In this document: positions 33,780 through 42,955 of the stretch, piece by piece
Position numbering within the stretch: position 1 is the stretch's first letter
How the letters are laid out: each line of letters starts with the position of its first letter
NCBI RefSeq assembly: GCF_900106035.1
Contig: NZ_FNUC01000004.1
Span: forward strand, 1,302,001-1,366,000
DNA from: Jiangella alba
GTDB taxonomy: Bacteria; Actinomycetota; Actinomycetes; Jiangellales; Jiangellaceae
Length of the DNA stretch: 64,000 bases
Direction of reading: 5' to 3'
The notes under the pieces: generated by a model
Databases searched by the model: none
What the model was told of the DNA's origin: nothing
Seen by the model: only the letters and a program-made list of their open reading frames with translations
Position numbers and translations under genes: made by a program

Positions 33780-34667
33780 TCAGGCGATGCGCCGGGCCAG
33801 CGCCGGGTCGGGCTCGCCCGCGGCACCGGGGTGCAGGATGGCCGCCAGCGCCTCGACGCCGTCGACGAGGCGGGGTCCGGGGCGGGCGAACGAGGCGTTG
33901 GCGTCGACCGCCCAGACCGGGCCGCCGGGCAGCCCGCCCGCCTCGACCAGCTCGGCGGCCAGCCGCGCGGACTCGTCCAGGCCGTAGCCGCACGGCGCGC
34001 ACACCACGACGTCGGCCTGGCAGCCGGCGACGTCGTCGGGCGTGATGCGGTACGAGCGTTCGCCGGACCTGCCCAGCACCGGTCGGCCGCCCGCCGCCGT
34101 CACCATGTCCGGGACCCAGTGGCCGGGCGCGAACGGCGGGTCGGTCCACTCCAGGACCAGGGCGGGCACCGCCGGCAGGTCCGCGACCTTCGACCGGACG
34201 ACGTCGAGCCGCCCCGTCAGCTCGCGGACCAGTTCGTCGGCCCGTGCCCGCGCGCCGACTGCCGTGCCGATGCGCCGGACCGACTCGAGCACCTCGCCGA
34301 GGTCCTGCGGGTCGATGGTGAGCACGTCGGCGGTGCAGCGCAGGTGCGCCAGGGCGTCGCGGACCTCGGTGACGTCGACGGCGCACACGGCGCACAGGTC
34401 CTGGGTGACGACGAGGTCGGCATCGAGCCCGGCCAGCGCGCCCTCGTCGAGGTGGTAGAGGTCTTCGCCCGCGGCCATGCGCTGCGCCACCAGCCGGTCG
34501 ATCTCGGCCGGGCCGATGCCCTCGGGCAGCGTGCTGGTCGAGACGATGCGCCGGGACCGGGCCTCGGGCGGGTGGTCGCACTCGAATGTCACGCCCACGA
34601 CGTTGTCGCCGGCGCCGAGCGCGAACAGGATCTCGGTGGTGGACGGGAGCAAGGACACGATGCGCAC
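33780..34667 (-). CDS. BtuF-like cobalamin/metallophore-binding family protein
   Basis: A 295-aa protein with the helical-backbone binding-protein fold: VRIVSLLPSTTEILFALGAG at the start, DHPPEARSRRIVSTSTLPEG, LDADLVVTQDLCAVCAV and LEWTDPPFAPGHWVPDMVTA. The typical signal peptide is lacking, so this is the cytosolic cobalamin-binding variety or a protein whose export signal is lost. No ABC permease or ATPase genes are adjacent. GTG 34667 was chosen by family start; the nearby GAAGG is too close, so the mRNA may be leaderless. Confidence 0.82.
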   Translation of the reverse strand: MRIVSLLPSTTEILFALGAGDNVVGVTFECDHPPEARSRRIVSTSTLPEGIGPAEIDRLVAQRMAAGEDLYHLDEGALAGLDADLVVTQDLCAVCAVDVTEVRDALAHLRCTADVLTIDPQDLGEVLESVRRIGTAVGARARADELVRELTGRLDVVRSKVADLPAVPALVLEWTDPPFAPGHWVPDMVTAAGGRPVLGRSGERSYRITPDDVAGCQADVVVCAPCGYGLDESARLAAELVEAGGLPGGPVWAVDANASFARPGPRLVDGVEALAAILHPGAAGEPDPALARRIA

Positions 34668-34707
34668 CCCTTCACGGTAGCCGGATCGTTGTGCCAGGCT
34701 GCGGGCC

Positions 34708-35559
34708 ATGAACCGAACGCGACCTGTGCGCGCCCTCGCGGTGGTGGCCTCGGCGCTGCTGCTCACGGGGTGCTTCAAGATCGATATGCAGCTCGACGTG
34801 TCCTCCGACGACACCGTCGACGGCGAGATGGTGTTCGCCGTCAGCCGCGACGTGTCCGCGATGGCCGAGTCGATGGGCGAAGACCCCGACGACCTGCTCA
34901 GCGGCGAGATCGACGACCTCCCCGAGGGCACCCGGGCCGAGGACTACGAGGACGACGACTTCGTCGGCCAGCGCTACGTCTTCGACGACGTCCCCCTGAC
35001 GGAGTTCGACCAGAACGGGACGTTCAGCATCACGCACGAGGGCGACGAGATCGTCGTCGGGGGCAACCTCGACCTCACCGACATGGACCCCGAGGCCATG
35101 GCGGAGGAGTTCGACGGCGAGGAGATGCCGTTCGGCGACCTCAGCGGGATGATGGACTCGATGGAGCTGCGGGTCGCCATCACCTTCCCGGGCGAGGTCA
35201 CCGAGCACAACGGCGAGCTCGACGGCACCACCGTCACGTGGACCCCGGTCGCGGGCGAGCCCAACGAGATCAACGCCCGGTCCGCCGACTCCGGCGGCGG
35301 TGGCGGCGACAGCATCCCGGTGTGGATCTGGTTCGTCGTCGTGGCCGTGGTGCTGGGCCTCGCCGGGCTGCTGTTCTTCCTGTCCCGCAACCGCAACCAG
35401 GCCCCGCCGGCCGAGGAGGCGACGGTGGGTGCGGTCCCGCCGCCGCCCGGCCCGGGGCCGGTGCAGCCGACGACGCCGCTGCCGGAGGCCGGGCCGCCGG
35501 CGCCCCCGACAGGGGACGAGCCGCCGGCCGAGCCGGAGCCGCCGGCGCCGCCGCGCTGA
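34708..35559 (+). CDS. LppM-like lipoprotein
   Basis: A 283-aa lipoprotein: signal ALAVVASALLLTGC with lipobox LLTGC, an LppM-type beta domain (FKIDMQLDVSSDDTVDGEMV, RYVFDDVPLTEFDQ, LRVAITFPGEVTEHNGEL), then a Gly-rich linker, one TM helix (IPVWIWFVVVAVVLGLAGLL) and a Pro-rich cytoplasmic tail of about 60 residues. Mycobacterial LppM is an envelope protein implicated in lipid handling; here the function is unknown. Confidence 0.82.
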   Translation: MNRTRPVRALAVVASALLLTGCFKIDMQLDVSSDDTVDGEMVFAVSRDVSAMAESMGEDPDDLLSGEIDDLPEGTRAEDYEDDDFVGQRYVFDDVPLTEFDQNGTFSITHEGDEIVVGGNLDLTDMDPEAMAEEFDGEEMPFGDLSGMMDSMELRVAITFPGEVTEHNGELDGTTVTWTPVAGEPNEINARSADSGGGGGDSIPVWIWFVVVAVVLGLAGLLFFLSRNRNQAPPAEEATVGAVPPPPGPGPVQPTTPLPEAGPPAPPTGDEPPAEPEPPAPPR

Positions 35560-35570
35560 CGGCGTCCGCG

Positions 35571-36257
35571 TCAGCCGCGGCTGAGCGTCAGCAGGAACTC
35601 CACCGTGCCGTGGTCCTCGACCTTGACGAAGCCGAGGTCGGGCGGGCTCACGTCGAAGTCGGAGAACTGGATCTCGCCGGAGCCCGCCACCTGCACGCCG
35701 TCGCCGGAGCGCTGCACGTCGAGCTGGATCTCGATCGAGTGGGTGACGTCGCGCACCGTCAGGTCGCCGGTCGCGGTGACGCTGATCGGGCCGCCGGAGT
35801 CGAGGCCGGTCAGCGGCACCGGGGACGTCAGTGTGAACGTCGACGTCGGGAACTGGTCGGTCTGCATGATCGGGCCGCGGAACTGGCCGTCGCGGCTGCC
35901 GCTGTCGGTCGTCACCGTGGTCATGTCGACGGTGACCTCGCCCGCCGTCGCCTCGTCGCCGGCCACCGTGAGCTGGCCGGTGACGTCGCTGGTGCGGCCG
36001 ACGACGGTGTTGTCCTGGCCGTTGAGCACCTCGTCGACGCGGTAGCCGGCCTCGGACCCGCCGGCCACCGTCCACGCGCCGTCGAGGCCGGCGTCGCCAC
36101 CGGTGGCGGGCGGCGGCGACGTCTCCAGCGCCAGCGGTTCGGGCGCGTCGCCGCTGATGACGTTGATGTAGAGGTAGGTGCCGCCGATGACGATCAGCAC
36201 GAGGGCCGCCAGCGAGCCGACGCCGATGACCACGCGGCGGCGGGTGAGCAGAGACAT
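35571..36257 (-). CDS. YceI family protein, membrane-anchored
   Basis: A 228-aa protein with an N-terminal TM anchor (VVIGVGSLAALVLIVIGGTY) and an extracellular YceI lipocalin-like domain (LDGAWTVAGGSEAGYRVDEV, VTGQLTVAGDEATAGEVTVD, FPTSTFTLTSPVPL, VTATGDLTVRDVTHSIEI). YceI proteins bind polyisoprenoid-type lipids. ATG 36257 is preceded by GGAGG at a spacing of 8, which favours it over an upstream start at 36272. Confidence 0.9.
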   Translation of the reverse strand: MSLLTRRRVVIGVGSLAALVLIVIGGTYLYINVISGDAPEPLALETSPPPATGGDAGLDGAWTVAGGSEAGYRVDEVLNGQDNTVVGRTSDVTGQLTVAGDEATAGEVTVDMTTVTTDSGSRDGQFRGPIMQTDQFPTSTFTLTSPVPLTGLDSGGPISVTATGDLTVRDVTHSIEIQLDVQRSGDGVQVAGSGEIQFSDFDVSPPDLGFVKVEDHGTVEFLLTLSRG

Positions 36258-36334
36258 CCGGTCGACCTCCATGCAGTGCGGGTACTGCTTGTAATACGAG
36301 GAACTCGGCGGCTGGGATGGTGGTTCCGGTCACA

Positions 36335-37474
36335 TCAGCGGGGGAGGACCCGGACCTCGGCCGCCGGCAGCCCGGCCCACCAGCGGTCGTAGCGGCGGTA
36401 CACGGTGGGATCGCGCTCGGCCAGCAGCGCCGACAGCGCCGCCGCCTCCTTCGCCAGGCCGTCCCACTCGGCGTCGGTGAGCGGCCGGAACGCGGTGGCC
36501 TCGATGCCGTCGTCGACCGGCCGCCACACGCCCGCGACGAAGCCGTCGACCAGCAGCGTGGGCAGGGTGTCGCCGTTGCTGCGGGTGATCAGCTTGCGGT
36601 ACTCGGGCGGGATGACGCGGCCGCGGTCGGCGTGCACGAGCAGCACGCTGTCCCACATGGCCAGCAGCCGCGGCGGCGCCGGCACGTCCTCGTCCGGACG
36701 CGGCGCGCCGGGCAGGTCGCAGAGCACCGAGCCGTCCGGGCCCTCGAACCGCGACAGCTCGTCGGCGACGGCGTCGACGGCGGCCCGGGACTGCGGGCGG
36801 CGCAGCAGGGCGAACTGGGCGAAGTCGGGCATGGTCACCGGGCCGAACGCGGCGACGTAGCGGCGGAACAGGGCGGCCAGCGCCGCCGCCGCGGTGTCGT
36901 CGTCGGCGATGGCCGGCGGGTCGGCGGCCGCGACGTAGGCCGGGCGGACGCCGAACGACCACGGCGCGCCGGTGGGCGCGTGCTGGACCGGCCCGAACTG
37001 CCGCAATGCCCACCACAGCCCCTTCATCGGCGCGCCATGCCGCTCGGTGAGCCACGCCTCGCACTCCGGTCCGCTGCGCGGCGTGGCCAGGAACTCCAGC
37101 AGGTCGGGGATGGCGGCCTCGGCGCCGGCGTGGCCCAGCCCGGTGACCCGGAACCGCGGGTCGTTGAGCCGCGACGCCCGCAGCGTCGGCTGCATGGCCT
37201 GCTGCCAGCGCGGGTAGTCGGCGGCGGGCACGGCGTGCAGCGTGATGCGCATCAGCGTCGCCTTCACCAGCGCCCGCTCGGCGAACGCGGCGTCGAGATC
37301 GGCCGGGTCGAAGCCGTCGAGCCGGTTCCACAACGCCACGTACGGCGACGCCGGGTGCTGCGCCTGCAGCGCGACCAGCCGCCCGACGGCGTCGACGACG
37401 TCGAGCGACGCGCGCTCCAGCAGCAGCTGCCGGGCCAGCGTGGCGCGGTTGAGCGCCCTGACGGTCATCGCCAT
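36335..37474 (-). CDS. Winged-helix DNA-binding protein, HTH_42 / AlkZ-like
   Basis: A 379-aa second member of the HTH_42 family in this window. The N-terminal LVALQAQHPASPYVALWNRL carries the QAQ motif of the glycosylase-type loop; LMRITLHAVPAADYPRW and LLVDGFVAGVWRP are family signatures. This subgroup is widespread in actinobacteria and may repair alkylated or crosslinked DNA. ATG 37474 or 37468 may be the start. It is preceded by the phosphoketolase gene on the same strand after 39 bp. Confidence 0.88.
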   Translation of the reverse strand: MAMTVRALNRATLARQLLLERASLDVVDAVGRLVALQAQHPASPYVALWNRLDGFDPADLDAAFAERALVKATLMRITLHAVPAADYPRWQQAMQPTLRASRLNDPRFRVTGLGHAGAEAAIPDLLEFLATPRSGPECEAWLTERHGAPMKGLWWALRQFGPVQHAPTGAPWSFGVRPAYVAAADPPAIADDDTAAAALAALFRRYVAAFGPVTMPDFAQFALLRRPQSRAAVDAVADELSRFEGPDGSVLCDLPGAPRPDEDVPAPPRLLAMWDSVLLVHADRGRVIPPEYRKLITRSNGDTLPTLLVDGFVAGVWRPVDDGIEATAFRPLTDAEWDGLAKEAAALSALLAERDPTVYRRYDRWWAGLPAAEVRVLPR

Positions 37475-37513
37475 GGCGGCATTCTGCCCCGCCGCACCGA
37501 CAACCGGGCGCCG

Positions 37514-39994
37514 TCAGCCGTCCGTGCGTTCGCCCTGAACCGGCCCGGGCGCCGCCTCGAAGTCGGCGGCGGTGTCCTCGCCCGTGCGCGCCGGCAGCCC
37601 GCGGGCGCGCGCGTCGGGCCAGGCCCACTCGGCCACCTCGGGGATGTCGGTGCCGTGCTCGCGGGTGTACTGCCGGGCCCGCAGCCGGGCGTCGGCCATC
37701 CGCTGCCGCAGCACGGCCTGCTCGGCGGCCAGCCCCGGCACGCGGTCGATGACGTCCATGACCAGGTGGTAGCGGTCGAGGTCGTTGAGCATCACCATGT
37801 CGAACGGCGTGGTGGTGGTGCCCTCCTCCTTGTAGCCGCGGACGTGGATGTTGTCGTGGTTGGTGCGCCGGTAGGTCAGCCGGTGGATCAGCCACGGGTA
37901 GCCGTGGTACGCGAACACGACCGGTTTGTCGGTGGTGAACAGCGCGTCGAACTCGCGGTCGCTCAGCCCGTGCGGGTGCTCGCCCTCGTCCTGCAGCCGC
38001 ATGAGGTCGACGACGTTGATGACCCGCACCCGCAGCTGCGGCAGGTGCCGGCGCATGAGGTCGACGGCGGCCAGCGTCTCGACGGTGGGGACGTCGCCGG
38101 CGCAGGCCAGGACGACGTCGGGCTCGCCCTCGCCGCCGTCGGTGCTGGCCCACTCCCAGATGCCGATGCCGCGGGTGCAGTGGGCGACCGCCTCGTCCAT
38201 GGTCAGCCACTGCGGGCCGGGCTGCTTGCCGGCGACGACGACGTTGACGTAGTCGCGGCTGCGCAGGCAGTGGTCGTACGTGGACAGCAGCGTGTTCGCG
38301 TCCGGCGGCAGATACACCCGGATGACGTCGGCCTTCTTGTTCACCACGTGGTCGATGAAGCCGGGGTCCTGGTGCGAGAAGCCGTTGTGGTCCTGCCGCC
38401 ACACGTGCGACGACAGCAGGTAGTTCAACGACGGGATGGGCGCCCGCCACGGGATCTCGCGGGTCACCTTCAGCCACTTCGCGTGCTGGTTGAACATCGC
38501 GTCGATGATGTGGATGAACGCCTCGTAGCAGTTGAACAGCCCGTGCCGGCCGGTCAGCAGGTAGCCCTCGAGCCAGCCCTGGCACTGGTGCTCGGACAGC
38601 ATCTCCAGCACCCGGCCGTCGGGCGACAGCGAGTCGTCCGTCGGCAGCGTCTCGCCCAGCCAGCGCTTGCCGGACACGGAGACCGCCGCCGAGAGCCGGT
38701 TCGACGCCGTCTCGTCGGGCCCCATGATGAGGAAGTTCGACGGGTTCTCGCGGATGACGCCGGCCAGCCACTCGCCCAGCACGCGGGTCGGCTCGGCGAC
38801 GGCGCCGCCCGGCACCGGCACGTCGACGCCGTGGTCACGGAAGTCGGGCAGCCGCAGGTCGCGGGTGAGCACGCCGCCGTTCGCGTGCGGGTTCGCGCTC
38901 ATGCGCCGCGGCCCGGACGGCGACAGCTCGCGCAGGTCGGCGCGGAGCCGGCCGTCGTCGTCGAACAGCTCCTCGGGCCGGTACGAGCGCATCCACTGCT
39001 CCAGCAGCCGGGTGTACTCCTCGTTGCCGCGGACGGCGCTCATCGGCACCTGGTGCGCGCGGTAGGTGTTCTCGACCAGGTGGCCGTCGACCTCGCGCGG
39101 GCCGGTCCAGCCCTTCGGCGTCTTGAAGATGATCATCGGCCAGTCCGGCCGGTGGTCGTACTCGCCGGCCCGGTAGTCGCGCTGCGCACTCGCGATCTGG
39201 TCCAGCGCGTGGTCGAGCAGTTGGGCGAACCGGCGATGGATCGACAGGTGGTCCTCGTCGTCGAAGCCGGCCTCGAACCAGTACGGCGTGTAGCCGTTGC
39301 CGACCATCAGGTACTCCAGCTCCCGTTTCGGGATGCGGGCCAGCACCGTCGGGTTGGCGATCTTGTAGCCGTTGAGGTGCAGGATCGGCAGCACCGCGCC
39401 GTCGGTGCCCGGGTTGAGGAACTTGTTGCTGTGCCAGGCCGTGGCCAGCGGGCCGGTCTCGGCCTCGCCGTCGCCGACGCAGGCCGCGACGATCAGCCCG
39501 GGGTTGTCGAACGCGGCGCCGTAGGCGTGCGACAGCACGTAGCCGAGCTCGCCGCCCTCGTGGATCGAGCCGGGCGTCTCGGGCGCCACGTGGCTGGGGA
39601 TGCCGCCGGGGAAGGAGAACTGGCGGAACAGCTCGCGCAGGCCCTCCTCGTCGTCGCCGACGTTGGAGTAGACCTCGCTGTAGGTGCCGTCGAGCCAGGC
39701 CGCCGACACCAGCGACGGGCCGCCGTGTCCCGGCCCGGACAGGTAGATCATGTCGAGGTCGCGCTGCACGATCGCGCGGTTGAGGTGCGCGTACAGGAAG
39801 TTCTGGCCGGGCGACGTGCCCCAGTGACCGAGCAGCCGCGGCTTCACGTGCTCGGCCCGCAGCGGCTCGCGCAGCAACGGGTTGTCCAGCAGGTAGATCT
39901 GCCCGACGGAGAGGTAGTTGGCCGCCCGCCACCACGCGTCGATGCGGGTGAGCAGGGCGTCGTCGATGGTGCGGGTGCTGGCCTCGTCGAGCAT
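37514..39994 (-). CDS. xfp: Xylulose-5-phosphate/fructose-6-phosphate phosphoketolase
   Basis: An 826-aa thiamine-diphosphate enzyme that cleaves xylulose 5-phosphate or fructose 6-phosphate with phosphate to acetyl phosphate and a shorter sugar phosphate. Motifs include [17 protein letters not shown], the TPP motif [39 protein letters not shown] and [19 protein letters not shown] (both signature stretches of the family). Length is normal. AAGGAG 8 nt before ATG 39994 supports the start. It stands alone; acetate kinase is not in the window. Confidence 0.97.
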   Translation of the reverse strand: MLDEASTRTIDDALLTRIDAWWRAANYLSVGQIYLLDNPLLREPLRAEHVKPRLLGHWGTSPGQNFLYAHLNRAIVQRDLDMIYLSGPGHGGPSLVSAAWLDGTYSEVYSNVGDDEEGLRELFRQFSFPGGIPSHVAPETPGSIHEGGELGYVLSHAYGAAFDNPGLIVAACVGDGEAETGPLATAWHSNKFLNPGTDGAVLPILHLNGYKIANPTVLARIPKRELEYLMVGNGYTPYWFEAGFDDEDHLSIHRRFAQLLDHALDQIASAQRDYRAGEYDHRPDWPMIIFKTPKGWTGPREVDGHLVENTYRAHQVPMSAVRGNEEYTRLLEQWMRSYRPEELFDDDGRLRADLRELSPSGPRRMSANPHANGGVLTRDLRLPDFRDHGVDVPVPGGAVAEPTRVLGEWLAGVIRENPSNFLIMGPDETASNRLSAAVSVSGKRWLGETLPTDDSLSPDGRVLEMLSEHQCQGWLEGYLLTGRHGLFNCYEAFIHIIDAMFNQHAKWLKVTREIPWRAPIPSLNYLLSSHVWRQDHNGFSHQDPGFIDHVVNKKADVIRVYLPPDANTLLSTYDHCLRSRDYVNVVVAGKQPGPQWLTMDEAVAHCTRGIGIWEWASTDGGEGEPDVVLACAGDVPTVETLAAVDLMRRHLPQLRVRVINVVDLMRLQDEGEHPHGLSDREFDALFTTDKPVVFAYHGYPWLIHRLTYRRTNHDNIHVRGYKEEGTTTTPFDMVMLNDLDRYHLVMDVIDRVPGLAAEQAVLRQRMADARLRARQYTREHGTDIPEVAEWAWPDARARGLPARTGEDTAADFEAAPGPVQGERTDG

Positions 39995-40153
39995 CGGCGC
40001 CGCTCCTTCGGTGGGTCCGCTCGTCAAGGACCAGCATGTACCCGGGAGTCGCCGACTCATACCCGTTTCTCAGGACGGTCTCCGGATCTTCTCAGGTTCG
40101 CCCGGAAGTATGTCGAGCACGAACCCACGCGAACCCCACAGATGGAGACGGCC

Positions 40154-40462
40154 ATGTACGCGATCCCGACGGCGGCACACCTCCTCGGCGTCACCCCCGC
40201 GGCCCTCGAGGCCGCCCTCGAGCGCGGCGAGACCATCCGCAGCCTGACGATCGCCTGCGGCCAGGACCCGGAGCGCATGACCGACGCCGTCATCGACGCC
40301 GAGACCGCCGACGTCGTCGCGCTGGCCGGCATCGCCGGCTTCGGCCCCGACGCCGTCGCCGAGTTCGTCCGCGAGCTGCGCGACTACCTCGTCGCGTTCG
40401 TGCGCGACGGTCAGCGGGTGGCGGACCGGTTGTTCGAGACCCGCACCCTGCAGCCGGCGTGA
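40154..40462 (+). CDS. Small conserved-looking protein of unknown function
   Basis: A 102-aa alpha-helical, acidic protein (MYAIPTAAHLLGVTPAALEA, then VVALAGIAGFGPDAVAEFVR and a C-terminal helix). No known family recognised; the first part could be a small helix-turn-helix-like unit. GGAG at a spacing of 6 supports ATG 40154; ATG 40142 is an alternative. It stands alone between divergent phosphoketolase and convergent proline dehydrogenase genes. Confidence 0.65.
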   Translation: MYAIPTAAHLLGVTPAALEAALERGETIRSLTIACGQDPERMTDAVIDAETADVVALAGIAGFGPDAVAEFVRELRDYLVAFVRDGQRVADRLFETRTLQPA

Positions 40463-40464
40463 AG

Positions 40465-41343
40465 TCAGGCGCCCTGCGCCTCGGCCACCCGGCGCATCCA
40501 GTAGCGGAACCAGCTGTCGCCGTACGGCGCGTAGACGCGGACGGGGACGCCGCGGGCGGCCAGCTCGCGGGCGTCGTCCTCGCGGACGCCCAGCAGCAGC
40601 TCGACCCCCGCGCCGGGAATCGCCTCCAGCAGCGCCTCGCGCAGCACCCGGTCGTGCGTCGCCAGCACCGGCGCCGAACCGGCTGCGTGCAGCTGATGGG
40701 CCAGCCGGACGAACGCGACGGTCGCAGGCTCGCCCCACGCGTGCGCGACGTCGGCGGACTCGAGGTACGCGCCCTTGACCAGCCGCACCGGCACCCCGGC
40801 GGCAACCAGCCGGTCGACGTCGCCGGGACTGCGGCGCAGGTTCGCCTGGACGGTCGCCAGCACCGGCGCGCCCGCCTCGGCCAGCGCCACCGTGAGGTCC
40901 ATGATGTGCGGCGTGCGGTGGCTCTCCTCGGCGCTGATCTCCAGCCGCGAGCCGGCCGGGAGGACGTCCAGCAGCTGCTCCACGTGCCGGCGGCAGACGT
41001 CCGGCCCGAGGTCCAGCCCCAGGTGTGACGGCACGATCTCCAGGTACACGTCGCCGCCCACCTCGGCCAGCGCCGCGGCCGCCGCACGGTAGCCGCGCAC
41101 GGTTTCCGCCAGCGACTCCTCGTCGGCGGCGCCCTCGCCGAACAGGTCGAGGCTGACCCCCAGGCCGTCACCGGTCAGCCGGCGCACGGTCTCGAGCGCC
41201 TCGTCCAGCGTCGTCCCGGCGACGTAGCGGCGGGCCGCGTTGTAGGCGAGATCCTGGGCCGGCGGGATCGCGCGGACCACCGACTCGACCTCTGTGCTGG
41301 TGGCGAGGGCGTACAGCGCGCGGCGGGCGAGCGAGGCGAACAT
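40465..41343 (-). CDS. Proline dehydrogenase
   Basis: A 292-aa flavin-dependent proline dehydrogenase, the short monofunctional actinobacterial type. It oxidises L-proline to pyrroline-5-carboxylate. The barrel shows GVSLDLFGEG, YLEIVPSHLGL, RLEISAEESHRTPHIMDL, VRLVKGAYLESADVAHAW and the C-terminal substrate helix YAPYGDSWFRYWMRRVAE with the Tyr and paired Arg residues. The partner P5C dehydrogenase gene is not adjacent. The ATG at 41343 lies 22 bp from a perfect 22-bp inverted repeat element. Confidence 0.93.
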   Translation of the reverse strand: MFASLARRALYALATSTEVESVVRAIPPAQDLAYNAARRYVAGTTLDEALETVRRLTGDGLGVSLDLFGEGAADEESLAETVRGYRAAAAALAEVGGDVYLEIVPSHLGLDLGPDVCRRHVEQLLDVLPAGSRLEISAEESHRTPHIMDLTVALAEAGAPVLATVQANLRRSPGDVDRLVAAGVPVRLVKGAYLESADVAHAWGEPATVAFVRLAHQLHAAGSAPVLATHDRVLREALLEAIPGAGVELLLGVREDDARELAARGVPVRVYAPYGDSWFRYWMRRVAEAQGA

Positions 41344-41364
41344 GTCGTCGACGCTAGTGGTTCC

Positions 41365-41455
41365 GCGGGTGGAGGGGGATGCCAGCCCCGCCCGCCTCGC
41401 TCGTTCCTCGCTCGGACGCCCGAGCCTACCCCTGCTGGCATCCCCCTCCACCCGC
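41365..41455. repeat. Perfect 22-bp inverted repeat element (91 bp)
   Basis: Arms 41365-41386 and 41434-41455 are identical inverted 22-mers (inner part GGAGGGGGATGCCAGC). The 47-bp middle contains its own hairpin, GCTCGG-ACGC-CCGAGC (41410-41425), and ends with AGCCTACCCCTG. The same 12-mer is found at the same relative place in a second element at 46647-46709, so these are two copies of a dispersed palindromic element. No transposase is near. Confidence 0.85.
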
Positions 41456-41496
41456 TGGCCAGCCGTGGTCGCCGTGCTCGTTCCGCACGCCGCCGC

Positions 41497-41943
41497 TCAG
41501 GGGGTGGAAGGCGGTGGGGTCTTGGTGGGGACGTTGATGCGGTTCCACACGTTGATCGCCGCGATCGTCACCAGGATGTCGGCCAGCTCCTTCTCGGAGA
41601 AGTGCTTCGCGGCCGTGTCCCACACCTCGTCGGACACGCCGCCGTCGTCGGCCAGCCGGGTGACGGCGTCGGTGAGGGCCAGCGCCGCCCGCTCCCGCTC
41701 GTCGAAGAACGGCGCGTCCTCCCAGGCGCCGACGGCGAACAGCCGCCGGGCGTCCTCGCCGTCGGCCAGCGCGTCACGGCTGTGCATGTCGACGCAGAAC
41801 GTGCAGCCGTTGATGATCGAGGCACGCAGCTCGATCAGCCACATGAGCCGATGCTCGACGTTGGCCTTGACGTACTCGGACAGGCCGTAGACGGCGCGGT
41901 AGCCCGCGGGTGCCGTGGCCGGGAAGCTCAGACGTTGCGTCAT
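41497..41943 (-). CDS. AhpD-like carboxymuconolactone decarboxylase family protein
   Basis: A 148-aa all-alpha protein with the AhpD-type redox motif CTFCVDMHSRDA (CxxC plus His). LIELRASIINGCTFCVDMH and FSEKELADILVTIAAINVWN are classical for alkylhydroperoxidase-like members that reduce peroxides. It is transcribed alone; the downstream side contains the palindromic element at 41365-41455. Confidence 0.92.
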   Translation of the reverse strand: MTQRLSFPATAPAGYRAVYGLSEYVKANVEHRLMWLIELRASIINGCTFCVDMHSRDALADGEDARRLFAVGAWEDAPFFDERERAALALTDAVTRLADDGGVSDEVWDTAAKHFSEKELADILVTIAAINVWNRINVPTKTPPPSTP

Positions 41944-42046
41944 GCTCGTTCCTCTCGGTGCCGATGAAACGTGTCACCAAGACGACCGAGCCGGGGTCCG
42001 CGGGCGTGACGGCGCCGGATGTGAGGCCGCGCACAGGCGGCCGGGG

Positions 42047-42160
42047 TCAGCGGCCGAGCAGGAGTCCGGCGAGCACCGACGCGTAGCCGGCACACAGCGC
42101 GACGACGGCGATGCGGACGGCGGTGCCGCGTCGACTCGGCTGCGGCGGCGGTTTGAACAC
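42047..42160 (-). CDS. Small single-TM membrane protein (37 aa)
   Basis: GTG 42160 to TGA 42047 encodes a basic head (VFKPPPQPSRRGTAVR) followed by one membrane helix (IAVVALCAGYASVLAGLLLG). GGAGG at a spacing of 5 precedes the GTG, and codons end in G or C. It is too short to be found by ordinary gene callers. It starts 19 bp beyond the terminator of the superoxide dismutase gene. Function unknown. Confidence 0.6.
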   Translation of the reverse strand: MFKPPPQPSRRGTAVRIAVVALCAGYASVLAGLLLGR

Positions 42161-42178
42161 GCTGGCCTCCGGACGGTC

Positions 42179-42207
42179 GAGGGCGCCGGCCGGCTGCCGG
42201 CGCCCTC
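42179..42207 (-). terminator. Terminator hairpin of the superoxide dismutase gene
   Basis: GAGGGCGCCGG (42179-42189) and CCGGCGCCCTC (42197-42207) are perfect 11-bp arms with a 7-nt loop. It lies 10 bp after the sodA stop on the minus strand. There is no clear T tract, common in high-GC actinomycetes. Confidence 0.75.
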
Positions 42208-42216
42208 ACGAGCGGA

Positions 42217-42840
42217 TCAGGGCGTGAGCAGCCCCGACGTCTTCGACCGGGCCGCCTCGAACCGCGCGGCGACGTCCGGCCAGTTGACGATGTTCCAGAA
42301 CGCCGCCACGTAGTCGGGCTTCACGTTCTTGTACTGCAGGTAGAACGCGTGCTCCCACATGTCGAGCATGAGCAGCGGGACGGTGCCGGCGGCGAGGTTG
42401 CCCTGGTGGTCGTAGAGCTGCTCGATGACCAGCCGCTGGCCCAGGCTCTCCCACGCCAGGATGGACCAGCCGGAGCCCTGGATGCCCAGCGCGGCCGCCG
42501 TGTAGTGCGCGCGGAAGCCGTCGAAGGAGCCGAAGAACTCGTCGACCGCGGCACCGAGGTAACCGTCGGGCCGGTCGCCGCCCTCGGGCGACAGGTTGTT
42601 CCAGAACACGGTGTGGTTGACGTGGCCGGCGAGGTTGAACGCCAGGTTCTTCTGCAGCTGGTTGACGGTGCCGAGCTTGTTCGTGGCACGCGCCTCCTCG
42701 AGCTGTTCGAGAGCGGTGTTCGTGCCGGCGACGTACGCCTGGTGATGCTTGGAGTGGTGGAGCTCCATGATCTGACCGGCGATGTGCGGTTCGAGCGCAC
42801 CGTAGTCGTAGGGGAGATCCGGCAGAGAATAGTCGGCCAT
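42217..42840 (-). CDS. sodA: Superoxide dismutase, Fe/Mn type
   Basis: A 207-aa enzyme that converts superoxide to H2O2 and O2. Metal ligands are visible in [14 protein letters not shown] (first His), [16 protein letters not shown] (second His) and [15 protein letters not shown] (Asp and His). [11 protein letters not shown] and [18 protein letters not shown] are family motifs. Fe versus Mn use cannot be fixed. ATG 42840 ([19 protein letters not shown]) matches family starts; upstream AGGAAG. A terminator follows. Confidence 0.96.
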   Translation of the reverse strand: MADYSLPDLPYDYGALEPHIAGQIMELHHSKHHQAYVAGTNTALEQLEEARATNKLGTVNQLQKNLAFNLAGHVNHTVFWNNLSPEGGDRPDGYLGAAVDEFFGSFDGFRAHYTAAALGIQGSGWSILAWESLGQRLVIEQLYDHQGNLAAGTVPLLMLDMWEHAFYLQYKNVKPDYVAAFWNIVNWPDVAARFEAARSKTSGLLTP

Positions 42841-42955
42841 GGCTTCTGAGCTTCCTCTCGACGACATCGTCAGGCCCGGGACCTGTCCCTTGCTAACCTA
42901 CGCCTGCCCCTCGGACGCGACCACCGACGGTCCGGACTCGGTGGTGTCGGCCTGA

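Noticed and set aside
41365..41455. Insertion sequence ends
   Set aside because: No transposase frame lies between or next to the inverted repeats and the whole element is only 91 bp.
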